Counted from the first letter of the stretch, positions 34,766 through 42,977 are shown. The stretch is 49,168 bases of DNA from Lachnospiraceae bacterium (GCA_024698715.1 JAILRA010000044.1:1-49168); one strand, 5' to 3'. Notes: generated from the letters alone by a model not told the origin. A program made the numbers and translations.

Positions 34766-36052
34766 ATGGGCTACAATTTTTTTGACATTAAGGAAGTAAA
34801 ACAATCATTTGATAAAAAACTGAATGAGTTCATATATTCTTTAGGTACATCTATCGGCGAAGGAAAGGATATTTCCTTTGCCGATAATGATATTACTTAT
34901 ATGCTGAAACTTCAGCATGACAGGATCGTCGAAAAGGGTCTTGAGATCGAATATGAAGTCTATCCGAGAGAGAAGGAATACAAACCTTTCATAGCGGGGA
35001 GCAACTGGAAAGATTCACATTACGAGAGTGTGGTCTGTTTTAAACAGTGCGGTGTTAAAAGAAGTATAAAACGTGATGGAAAAAGATTATATAAAGATAA
35101 CCGAAAGAGCGTTCTTTATGAAACGATGACTGATGTTCTGACAGGTTCGCATCCCGATAACGATACATTCTGCTGTCCCAACTGCGGTGCGGTTTCAACA
35201 ATAGCAGAACTTCAAAACGGGTGCCCGTACTGCCGGACAAAATATAAAATGGATGATCTCTTTCCGAAAGTAACCGGATACTATTTTCGTGATGACGTGG
35301 CTCCTGCCGGCTCGGAAAACAAGATCGGAATGATAGTTTCCATGGTGATATGTACGGTTTTTCTTTTCTTCACGGCAAGTTTTGCCAAATTATTTACATT
35401 TTCATTTGATAATATCCCGGGCTTTATCGGAGGCATGATCTGGATTGCCCTTTTGTCGCCCGTTTTCGGCGTGGTATCGGGTTATTTCACATACTCGTTT
35501 TTCCTGTTGTTTCGTCTTTTTGCGGTAGCAATAAGCACATCATCAAAAATGGGGACGGCGGGTTCACGAAGTAAATTTGAATCGAGAATGAAAAAGATCA
35601 GTCCCGAATTTTCATTTGAGTATTTTACGAGCAAGGCGATATCCCTTATTAAAACCGCAGTCTATTCCAAAGATGAAAAGGAACTTCTGTTCTTCAAAGG
35701 GGAAGCGCTTGATTCGGAAATGAAGGACATCATAGACATGAATTACGGCGGTGCGCTTGGTGTAGGAAAGATCAAAGAGGAAAACGGGATCGTTACCGTA
35801 AACGCCAATGCATTTTTCGATGTTCTTTATGCCAAAGGCGATAAGGTATTTCTTAAGCACCAGATCTTTGAGACAACATTTCAGAGACGTACGGATATTC
35901 CGGTGAACTTCAATTTTTCCATGACGAGAATATCATGCCCGTCATGTGGCATAAGCTACGATGCCACGAAAAATAAGTATTGTCCCGGCTGCGGAAACGA
36001 GTATGAGATCATTTCGGATGACTGGGCTCTTGTTGATGTAAAACTTAAATAA
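34766..36052 (+). CDS. Double zinc-ribbon membrane protein, possibly with Tim44-like domain
   Basis: 428 aa. The first zinc ribbon (CCPNCGA...CPYCRT) lies at about 130-155. Two or three hydrophobic segments follow (about 185-255, IGMIVSMVICTVFLFFT and MIWIALLSPVFGVVSGYF). A soluble region (about 270-385) resembles the bacterial Tim44-like fold (FTSKAISLIKTAVYSKDEKEL; weak). A second zinc ribbon closes the protein (CPSCGISYD...CPGCGNEYE, about 392-412). Function unknown. A good terminator follows at 36090. Confidence 0.68.
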   Translation: MGYNFFDIKEVKQSFDKKLNEFIYSLGTSIGEGKDISFADNDITYMLKLQHDRIVEKGLEIEYEVYPREKEYKPFIAGSNWKDSHYESVVCFKQCGVKRSIKRDGKRLYKDNRKSVLYETMTDVLTGSHPDNDTFCCPNCGAVSTIAELQNGCPYCRTKYKMDDLFPKVTGYYFRDDVAPAGSENKIGMIVSMVICTVFLFFTASFAKLFTFSFDNIPGFIGGMIWIALLSPVFGVVSGYFTYSFFLLFRLFAVAISTSSKMGTAGSRSKFESRMKKISPEFSFEYFTSKAISLIKTAVYSKDEKELLFFKGEALDSEMKDIIDMNYGGALGVGKIKEENGIVTVNANAFFDVLYAKGDKVFLKHQIFETTFQRRTDIPVNFNFSMTRISCPSCGISYDATKNKYCPGCGNEYEIISDDWALVDVKLK

Positions 36053-36089
36053 AATCGTTATTTCGAATATAGATATTTACAAAAATTTG

Positions 36090-36113
36090 GGCAGTGATTA
36101 TTCACTGCCTTTT
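36090..36113 (+). terminator. Terminator after the double zinc-ribbon gene
   Basis: GGCAGTGA (36090-36097) pairs with TCACTGCC (36102-36109) around a 4-base loop, followed by four T. It ends the unit 33808-36052. TATAAT at 36118-36123 then serves the next gene. Confidence 0.75.
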
Positions 36114-36185
36114 GTGTTATAATAATCTTCGGTGTTTTAAAGAAAAAAGAGTGAAATTCATAGGATACCGAAATATTTATAAGGC

Positions 36186-36974
36186 ATGAAAAACGATATG
36201 GATTCGACATACAAAAATGAGATCGAAAGAATCTCTTTTATGGAAGAGATCTTTGATAAAACGAATAAGATTACAAATGATTTTGAAAGAGTTTTAAACG
36301 ATTATATCGATGCTCAAAAAGATATATCAATCCTTGAAAAATATCTTTCGGGTGGAGACTGGATGAAAGATTTTTCGCTTGATGAAAACGGGAAGATTCC
36401 GGCCGATCTTAAAAGAGGTGTACTCGCGGAAGATGCTCTTTTTGATACCCTTTCAAAAAACGATGAATTGGTAATTTCAATGAAGGAATTTGTTGAAGGT
36501 TCAATGAAGGAATTTGTTGAAGAGATTAATGAAAACAGATTTGAAGTGCTAAGAGCTTCCGAAGAATGGCAGAGAGCAGGAGCTTATTCTGTAAGGATCG
36601 AGGGAATGAACCGTCAGCATAATATCCCGCTTCGAGAAGAATTCGATGAGCATGATACCGACGGCACAAGATATATAGTTATTCTTGACAACGGATATCC
36701 CGTTGCCACCTGCCGTTTTTATGAAGCCGAAAACGGAAAAGTAATTCTCGGTAGGCTGGTTGTTTTACCGGAATACCGAGGTATACATCTCGGAAGTTTT
36801 GTCGTTAAAAAAGCGGAAGAGTGGATCGAAGAATTAAATTATAAAGAGATCGTTATAGACAGTCGTGTCGAGGTTATTTCATTCTATGAAAAACTCGGAT
36901 ATGTTCACATGGATGACACCGTAAAAAAGAGCGGAAATTTTGACTGTATACGGATGCATAAATTATTAAGGTAG
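36186..36974 (+). CDS. DUF4298-GNAT fusion acetyltransferase
   Basis: 262 aa. Residues 10-95 fit DUF4298 (ERISFMEEIFDKTNK, LEKYLSGGDWMKDF, LKRGVLAEDALFDTL). Residues 125-262 are a GNAT domain: YIVILDNGYPVATCRFY, RLVVLPEYRGIHLGSFVV (acetyl-CoA loop) and VISFYEKLGY. The two are joined by a segment with an in-frame 24-base tandem duplication (36477-36500 and 36501-36524) encoding SMKEFVEG twice. The ribosome site is weak (AAGG close to ATG). The substrate is unknown. Confidence 0.82.
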   Translation: MKNDMDSTYKNEIERISFMEEIFDKTNKITNDFERVLNDYIDAQKDISILEKYLSGGDWMKDFSLDENGKIPADLKRGVLAEDALFDTLSKNDELVISMKEFVEGSMKEFVEEINENRFEVLRASEEWQRAGAYSVRIEGMNRQHNIPLREEFDEHDTDGTRYIVILDNGYPVATCRFYEAENGKVILGRLVVLPEYRGIHLGSFVVKKAEEWIEELNYKEIVIDSRVEVISFYEKLGYVHMDDTVKKSGNFDCIRMHKLLR

Positions 36975-37023
36975 ATTATGATATTTTGCCTGAAGAATGA
37001 CGGCAATTTTTCGGAGACAGATA

Positions 37024-39093
37024 ATGAATTTAAGAAAAAAATCAAAAATAAAAAGAATACTTTCCGCCTTCGTATGCATGGCCATGATGCTGCCTTTTTT
37101 CGGATGTAATGAGAATACCGTAGCGAAAAGCGGAAGGTATGCCTGGATAGATTCCAATATTGAAGAGAATCAGGCACTCGCATCCACGTTAAGACTCCAG
37201 GATGATTTTGCGGCAGCAGCAAATGCTGAGTGGCTTTCGAGAGAAACTTACGATCCCGTTTTGGGAAACGGTTCATTCGAAAGTGCAAAACATTTAGTCG
37301 ACAGCAATATGCGAAAGGTACTTGATAATGAGGAACTTACCGGAAAAAATCTGGAACTCATAAGAACCTTTGACGGTATATATTCGGACTGGGATTATCG
37401 AAACGAGATCGGAACGGAACCTCTTAAGAAATACCTGAATTACATTGATGAAATATCAACCGTTGACGATGTGAAAGATTACATGCTCGATAATGACAAA
37501 AATCCCTGTGCGCAGATGCTTGTGAACATTACTCCGTATTTAAGGGAAGAATCGAGGGACTATTATACGCTTGTAGTATACAGACCTGATTTCAGTCTCG
37601 GTGAAGCCGCGTATTATCGGGATATGGACGTGAAAGGTCTGCAAACGCTTGAAAAGGTTGAGAATATTGTTTCCTATATTCTGACGGATGCGGGTTATTC
37701 CGAAAAAGAGATCAAGAAGATAACAAAAGACTGCTTTGAATTCGAAACTAAACTTGCCGACTGTTGCGAAGAAAGTTTATATGACGGATATTTTACGGAA
37801 ATAGTATCGAGGGATGAGATCATAGAACGGGCAGCAGATTATCCGCTCAAGGAAATGATCGAACATTACGATCTTGATGATTCAAAGAATTTCTGCGGAG
37901 ATTACGCTTATCTGTCAAAAGTCGGCGCGTTAATATCAGATAAAAACATAGAGGGGATCAAAGCTTATTTCAAAGTAAACCTTATTATGAAGTCCCAGCT
38001 CTGGCTTAGCAAAGATATATTTGATTACTGTGAAAAAGCAAATCTTGATAAGACCAATGAGTTTGCGGAAGTTGATCCGGCCACGCCGGACAGATATCTT
38101 TTTTATACGATAGATCATTCCGGCCTTTGCTCCGCAAAAGATCAGGTTTATCTTGACCATTATTTCGACGAAGATGTTTACCGTGATATAACCGAGATCG
38201 GTGAAATGTATATTGACGCATACAAGGATATCATCGCGGAGAAAGACTGGCTTTCCGAAGATAATAAGAAAAGCATATATGAGAAACTCGACAATATCAC
38301 ATTTGAGGTTATGAGGCCTTCCAACGTGGCGGATTACGGAGACATGACGCTTCTTTCAAAAGAAGAAGGCGGAAATCTTTTCGATGCTTTTTGTAAGATC
38401 AACCGGTTTAAACTTACTAAATACGGCGAGAGAACTTCCAGGGAATATGACAGGGAATTCTGGGATATTTACGATCCCGATCTTTCAACATCAACGACCG
38501 GTGCGAGTTACGATTCATACAGGAATGTTATATTTATTAGGATCGGAATTCTTGGCGGAGATTTATATTCGCCCGATATGACACTTGAAGAAAAACTCGG
38601 ACATATCGGTTCGATCATGGGACACGAACTATCACATGCATTTGATTCTACGGGTGTATACAGAGACAAGAACGGTGATTCGAATCCGATAATCGTCGGG
38701 GACGATATGTCCGTATTTTCGGACAAAGCGGATAAGGTTACGAAATATTACGCAAATATCACACCCATTGAAGGAAGCGATTCCTATTCGGAATACAATA
38801 CGCTCAGCAAAGAAGCGATAGCCGATATGGGCGGTGTTAAAAGCTCTCTGGTCATCGGTTCCAAACAGGATGATTTTGATTACGATCTGTTTTTCAGAAG
38901 TTATGCGGATACATGGAAGAACCTTCAGCAGAAAGGCTTTGTGATCCAGGCGATACGTGAAGACGATCATCCGCTAAGATATTTAAGAGTCAATGTTTCC
39001 GTTCAGCAGTTTGATGAGTTTTACGACACGTACGATGTGAAACCGGGGGACAATATGTACCTTGCTCCCGAAGACAGAATAGCGATCTGGTAG
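37024..39093 (+). CDS. M13-family (neprilysin/PepO-like) metallopeptidase lipoprotein
   Basis: 689 aa from ATG 37024 (CGGAGA upstream). The lipoprotein signal ends at FFGCN. The catalytic zinc motif is GHELSHAFD with His534, Glu535 and His538; the third ligand is Glu597 in KEAIADMGG. The end of the protein carries DDHPLRYLRVNV and closes with IW, as neprilysins close with VW. M13 enzymes cut short peptides outside the cell. In this setting it may process peptides or signals (inference). The next gene starts 13 bases later. Confidence 0.92.
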   Translation: MNLRKKSKIKRILSAFVCMAMMLPFFGCNENTVAKSGRYAWIDSNIEENQALASTLRLQDDFAAAANAEWLSRETYDPVLGNGSFESAKHLVDSNMRKVLDNEELTGKNLELIRTFDGIYSDWDYRNEIGTEPLKKYLNYIDEISTVDDVKDYMLDNDKNPCAQMLVNITPYLREESRDYYTLVVYRPDFSLGEAAYYRDMDVKGLQTLEKVENIVSYILTDAGYSEKEIKKITKDCFEFETKLADCCEESLYDGYFTEIVSRDEIIERAADYPLKEMIEHYDLDDSKNFCGDYAYLSKVGALISDKNIEGIKAYFKVNLIMKSQLWLSKDIFDYCEKANLDKTNEFAEVDPATPDRYLFYTIDHSGLCSAKDQVYLDHYFDEDVYRDITEIGEMYIDAYKDIIAEKDWLSEDNKKSIYEKLDNITFEVMRPSNVADYGDMTLLSKEEGGNLFDAFCKINRFKLTKYGERTSREYDREFWDIYDPDLSTSTTGASYDSYRNVIFIRIGILGGDLYSPDMTLEEKLGHIGSIMGHELSHAFDSTGVYRDKNGDSNPIIVGDDMSVFSDKADKVTKYYANITPIEGSDSYSEYNTLSKEAIADMGGVKSSLVIGSKQDDFDYDLFFRSYADTWKNLQQKGFVIQAIREDDHPLRYLRVNVSVQQFDEFYDTYDVKPGDNMYLAPEDRIAIW

Positions 39094-39106
39094 GGAGGTG
39101 AAAGAG

Positions 39107-39829
39107 ATGACAAAAGTTTTAAGTAACGAAATTAAAAGATTTCTTTCACTGAAAAGATTCTGGATCCCGACGTGTTTGTCGCTCATAACATTTTTGGTGA
39201 TAATCGTTGTATCGAGCAGATCGTTTTTTAATGATCTTTTGTATACGGAAACCGTTCTGACTTATGAAGTGTATTTTTATTCATTCATGGTCGGACTGAT
39301 AATTTTTATTTGCCTTTACAGAAAAAATTTTATAAAGAAGCTGAGCGAATCAGCCGATGAATATAATGTAAAAATAAGTACGGCAGTATTATGCGAATGG
39401 ATCACGGGTGTATGTGCGATCATGGTTCTTTACGGAATTATGATCGTGCTTGCATTGCTTTTTGGATTTGTATTCGGACTGAATATCTCAGCGCTGCTTG
39501 TTAAGGCGGTAATACTGACTTCGGTAATGGATATGATCGCGGTGACTGCATGCTATTCGGTTTCACTAATCTTTCTTTTCATTACACCGTTTCCCGTACT
39601 TCCGATATTCGTTTATTCCGCACTCGCATGGATATATCCGGTATGTCTGGATATATTCGGAAAAAACGGGATTAGGCTGCATATTTATACCGATACAAGA
39701 GAAGCGTTTTCAGCATTTATGATGCACGGCACCGACTGGAAATTCGTTCCGGTATTTATACTGTATGTAATACCGTCGCTCCTTTTGTCAATGCTTGTAT
39801 TTAAGATAAAAAAGAAGAGAATAAAGTAA
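39107..39829 (+). CDS. Polytopic membrane protein, ABC-2-permease-like
   Basis: 240 aa from ATG 39107, with GGGAGG upstream; the in-frame GTG 39098 overlaps that site. An N-terminal amphipathic stretch (KVLSNEIKRFLSLKRFW) and six hydrophobic segments resemble ABC-2-type permeases or bacteriocin-immunity membrane proteins. No ATPase gene lies next to it. It follows the M13 peptidase by 13 bases, so an operon with the peptidase is likely. Function unknown. Confidence 0.68.
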   Translation: MTKVLSNEIKRFLSLKRFWIPTCLSLITFLVIIVVSSRSFFNDLLYTETVLTYEVYFYSFMVGLIIFICLYRKNFIKKLSESADEYNVKISTAVLCEWITGVCAIMVLYGIMIVLALLFGFVFGLNISALLVKAVILTSVMDMIAVTACYSVSLIFLFITPFPVLPIFVYSALAWIYPVCLDIFGKNGIRLHIYTDTREAFSAFMMHGTDWKFVPVFILYVIPSLLLSMLVFKIKKKRIK

Positions 39830-39847
39830 TTAATCAGGGAGTTTTTT

Positions 39848-41014
39848 ATGTATTATTCGAGCATAGGAATACTTTCCATTTTAATTCATTTTATAATAAA
39901 TCACGATTATTTACGTGTTAAACCGGAGATACCTCTGACTACGGCAGGCAAAAGTTATCGCACTTTTTTGTATGCCGTTCTGATCTATTATCTGTCGGAT
40001 GTAGGATGGGGTGTTCTGTATGAGCACGGATTGATCGTGCTTACATATATTGATACCACGATCTATTTTCTTTCCATGGTATTGTCCGTTCTTTTGTGGA
40101 CTCAGTTTGTTGTTACATATCTTGAATGGGAAGGCTTCATTAAGAAAATACTTCTGATCAGCGGGTGGACTATTTTCCTTTTTGAAGTTGCAGTTCTTGT
40201 AATAAACTTCTTTGTACCAATCGTATTCAGTTTTACCGGTGCGAAAGAATATTATCCCGGACAGGCAAGATACATTACACTTTTCGCCCAGATGATCTTA
40301 TACTTTGCCGTTTCTGCGGGAACACTCGCAGCATCCTTTAAGTCCGAGGGCAGTACGAAGTCACATTACAGGACAATCGGATTTTCAGGGATCATAATGA
40401 CTGTTTTTATAGCACTGCAGTCTCTGTATCCGTTAATGCCGTTTTATGCGATAGGATGCATGCTTGCAACCTGCATGATACATTCATATGTATACAGGGA
40501 TAAGATCATGGAATATGCGGTGGAAATGGGTGCAACCAAGAATAAGGCTTATAAAGACCCTCTTACGGGTGTCAAAAATAAACTGGCATACATCGAAGCT
40601 CTGGTTGACATTGAAAACGGCATAACGGAGGGAACCAAAAAAGAATTCGGTGTTGCTGTTTTTGATGTTAACGATCTTAAAAAGATAAATGACAGGCTTG
40701 GACACGATGCGGGAGATGATTATATCAAGAATGCCTGCAATATGATCTGTCAGCAGTTTAAGCACAGTCCCGTTTTCAGAATTGGCGGTGATGAATTTGT
40801 GGCGATTCTCGAAGGAGACGATTATCGTGACAGAGAGCCGCTGATGAGGTGTTTTAACAAAGATGTTGATGAAAACATCAAGTCGGGAAATGTTGTCGTT
40901 GCCGGCGGATTCGGAGAATATGATCCTGAAAACAATGAAAACTATAATGATGTTTTCAAACGTGCCGACAGAAAGATGTATGAGCGAAAAGAACAGCTTA
41001 AGCAAAAAGACTGA
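39848..41014 (+). CDS. Membrane diguanylate cyclase (GGDEF)
   Basis: 388 aa. About six membrane helices (1-215) precede a GGDEF domain (about 225-385) with DPLTGVKNKLAYIEAL, DVNDLKKINDRLGHDAGDDY and the intact RIGGDEF motif. It should synthesise cyclic-di-GMP. No PAS or GAF domain is seen, so the membrane part is probably the sensor. AGGGAG precedes the start. It lies 18 bases after the membrane protein. Confidence 0.9.
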   Translation: MYYSSIGILSILIHFIINHDYLRVKPEIPLTTAGKSYRTFLYAVLIYYLSDVGWGVLYEHGLIVLTYIDTTIYFLSMVLSVLLWTQFVVTYLEWEGFIKKILLISGWTIFLFEVAVLVINFFVPIVFSFTGAKEYYPGQARYITLFAQMILYFAVSAGTLAASFKSEGSTKSHYRTIGFSGIIMTVFIALQSLYPLMPFYAIGCMLATCMIHSYVYRDKIMEYAVEMGATKNKAYKDPLTGVKNKLAYIEALVDIENGITEGTKKEFGVAVFDVNDLKKINDRLGHDAGDDYIKNACNMICQQFKHSPVFRIGGDEFVAILEGDDYRDREPLMRCFNKDVDENIKSGNVVVAGGFGEYDPENNENYNDVFKRADRKMYERKEQLKQKD

Positions 41015-41053
41015 TATAAATTTATATATTGCAAAAATAATGCGGGAGAAAAC

Positions 41054-41689
41054 ATGACCAACAACATCGAAGTATTTACACAAAACAGCATCAGGATAAC
41101 CGGGGATAAATACGTAATATACGTTGATCCTTTCAAAATGGAGGAAGAACCTAAGAACGCGAATTATATCTTCGTAACACATGACCATTACGATCATTTT
41201 TCTCCGAATGATATCGAAAAGGTTGCCAATGAGGAAACGATACTTGTCGTACCCGAAAAGATGTTAAAGAAAGCCAAAGAGGCTGAAGGAATCGTAAAAG
41301 AGATATTTACGGTTAAGCCCGGAACATATCATGAACTTGATTCACTGGAATTCGAAACCGTACCGTCTTATAACATTATGAAACCTTTTCATCTTAAATC
41401 TGCAGAATGGGTCGGATACATCCTGCATGTGAACGGAAAGAGGATTTACATAGCCGGTGATACGGATGAGATCCCCGAGGCAAAGCAGGTTAAATGCGAT
41501 ATCGCGATGGTACCGATCGGCGGAACATATACCATGGATGCAAAAAAGGCAGCAGACCTGATCAATATCATCAGGCCCGAAGTTGCGATCCCGACACATT
41601 ACGGAAGCATAGTCGGCTCACCCAAAGATGCCGAAGTATTTAAATCTTATGTCAAAGATCCGGTGAAGGTTGAGATAAAGATTAGCTGA
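41054..41689 (+). CDS. Metallo-beta-lactamase-fold hydrolase (UlaG-like)
   Basis: 211 aa. The metal motif is THDHYDHFS (about 43-51); YIAGDTDEIPEA supplies the bridging acid and IPTHYGSIVG the last His. GGGAG precedes the start. It is shorter than ribonuclease-type MBL proteins and resembles small UlaG-like or L-ascorbate-6-phosphate lactonase-like hydrolases. The substrate cannot be told. Its stop is 11 bases before copy B of the repeat element. Confidence 0.88.
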   Translation: MTNNIEVFTQNSIRITGDKYVIYVDPFKMEEEPKNANYIFVTHDHYDHFSPNDIEKVANEETILVVPEKMLKKAKEAEGIVKEIFTVKPGTYHELDSLEFETVPSYNIMKPFHLKSAEWVGYILHVNGKRIYIAGDTDEIPEAKQVKCDIAMVPIGGTYTMDAKKAADLINIIRPEVAIPTHYGSIVGSPKDAEVFKSYVKDPVKVEIKIS

Positions 41690-41860
41690 AGAGAGTTACT
41701 ATTCACATTTTAGATACTTTTATATATAGATGCCCATAAGCGCAAAAATGTAATGTCATAAATTTGCGGTTGTTTCTTCATGAGTTCTTCAATTTCAGAT
41801 TTTAGTTTTCTACAAATAAGCAAATCATTTTATTCCGCGCTAAATCCAATATAGTTCAAA

Positions 41861-42158
41861 ACGCGTGTAAGAAAAGAGCTCCGAAGTCGGAAAGTTACGT
41901 GCGAAAAGCAGGAGAAGCTTCAAACGCGCGTAAGAAAAAGGTCATGCATGCCAGAATACTACGCGCGAAAAGCAAGAGAAGTCTCGAACGCGCGTAAGAA
42001 AAAGGTCCTGCAGGCCATGATACTACGCGCGAAAAGCAAGAGAAGTCTCAAACGCACGTAAGAAAAAGGTCCTGCATGCCAGAATACTACGCGCGAAAAG
42101 CAAGAATAGCCTGAAACGCGTGTAAGATAAAAATCCTGCATGCCTGAATACTACGCAC
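41861..42158 (-). repeat. 63/64-bp tandem repeat array in copy B
   Basis: ACGCG(C/T)GTAAG-like starts occur at 41861, 41924, 41988, 42052 and 42116 (periods 63, 64, 64, 64). Each unit holds TACGCGCGAAAAGCAAGA-like sequence and the inverted partner CGCGCGTAAG. Because most periods are 64, any reading frame shifts between units, which argues against coding. Confidence 0.85.
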
Positions 42159-42243
42159 GAACAGTTGCCACAATCAGGAGACAGATGGACAGTGGCCATG
42201 CGTGAGCGAAGCTCATGGCACGTGATCAAGCCCGAGGCAATTC

Positions 42244-42342
42244 TAATGTTCGAACGATATGTAACTCTTTACATGCTCAGACGGTAGTGAACTCTTTACA
42301 TGCTCGGATGGTAGTGAACTCTTTACTTGTTTGAATGATAGG
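42244..42342 (-). repeat. 27-bp tandem repeat array in copy B
   Basis: On the minus strand the unit CATGTAAAGAGTTCACTACC... is repeated with a 27-base period, three to four times, and ends in TCGTTCGAACATTAGA as in copy A. The last unit keeps the TATCGTTC form found in copy A while the inner units read CTACCATCCGAG or CTACCGTCTGAG. Confidence 0.75.
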
Positions 42343-42571
42343 GATGGCGAAAAGAGTGAATAATAAATCCAAAACCGGTTAACAAAACATATACAAACAG
42401 AAGAGACAAATCGATAATTTATGTAAATACAAAAACCGCCCAATCCAAATTTCCGGACCCGAAAAAATCAAGTAGCATATCGGAAAACAAAATTAAATCT
42501 AAATATAACATTTTATAAAAATCAATTAAATAAAAGATATTGTCCATATCATTTTTTGAAATTACCAATAC

Positions 42572-42609
42572 AAGTCGATGCCTGACATTTCCGGCACCGA
42601 CTTATTTTT
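42572..42609 (+). terminator. Terminator-like hairpin upstream of the small HTH gene
   Basis: AAGTCG with TGCC pairs with GGCA and CGACTT (42572-42603), followed by ATTTTTTATTT. No gene ends just before it; the 209 bases back to copy B are A/T-rich and show no gene. It could end a transcript crossing copy B or shield the promoter at 42616. Confidence 0.6.
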
Positions 42610-42615
42610 TATTTG

Positions 42616-42671
42616 TTGACATATACATAATGACTACTGTATAATTATCCATATCAACACACAATGACTAC
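42616..42671 (+). promoter_or_regulatory. Promoter of the small HTH gene with paired direct repeats
   Basis: TTGACA (42616-42621) and TATAAT (42640-42645) are 18 bases apart. AATGACTAC occurs at 42629-42637, inside the spacer, and again at 42663-42671, downstream of the expected start, 34 bases apart. This fits autorepression by the HTH protein encoded at 42690 (inference). Confidence 0.6.
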
Positions 42672-42689
42672 ATAAAAGGAGGCGGGATT

Positions 42690-42968
42690 ATGGAGAAAGA
42701 ATTTTACAATATCGAGGGACTTGAGCTGGAAGTGGACAAGATTACGGCGGACGATAAAGAGGGACAAAGAGAAAGACTCTCGGCAGCGTTCAGAAAGATC
42801 CGGGAGATATCCGGTATGAACCGAAGTAAATTTTCAAAGTGGCTCGGTATACCGTATCGTACGATGCAGGAATGGGAACTCGGAAGAAGAGCCATGCCCG
42901 AATATGTACTTCGCCTGATCGCGTATAAGGTTATTATGGAGAAAAATTCCGGAAGGATCGGGCAGTAA
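42690..42968 (+). CDS. Small HTH regulator
   Basis: 92 aa, with AGGAGGCGGG upstream. The region about 30-85 is a helix-turn-helix of the XRE/Cro type: AFRKIREISGMNRSKFSKWL and IPYRTMQEWELGRRAMPEYV. The N-terminal 25 residues are acidic. No toxin gene lies next to it in the window. It probably represses its own promoter through the AATGACTAC repeats. Confidence 0.8.
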   Translation: MEKEFYNIEGLELEVDKITADDKEGQRERLSAAFRKIREISGMNRSKFSKWLGIPYRTMQEWELGRRAMPEYVLRLIAYKVIMEKNSGRIGQ

Positions 42969-42977
42969 TATTATAAA

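Larger units (their letters stand above)
41700..42362 (-). repeat. Composite repeat element, copy B, with terminal inverted repeats
   Basis: 663 bases. The left end reads TATTCACATTTT (41700-41711) and the right end AAAAGAGTGAATA (42350-42362), whose complement is TATTCACTCTTTT: the outer TATTCAC is shared, with further T matches inside. Read on the minus strand the order is end, 27-bp array, core, 63/64-bp array, conserved CAACCGCAAA/TGACATTACA segment, end, the same as copy A on the plus strand. The outer TA at each end could be a target-site duplication. No transposase was seen inside. Confidence 0.85.

Noticed and set aside
31331..41699. Integrated phage or integrative element
   Set aside because: No integrase, phage structural, relaxase or tRNA target was seen; only the two inverted repeat elements mark the borders.
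42023..42443. Open frames of 60-68 codons across copy B (minus strand)
   Set aside because: Periods in the 63/64 array shift the frame between units, the frames have no ribosome site, and copy A does not keep them; they are by-products of the repeats.
42690..42968. Antitoxin of a toxin-antitoxin pair
   Set aside because: No small toxin-like gene lies directly beside it; the next gene is an exported serine hydrolase with its own control region.
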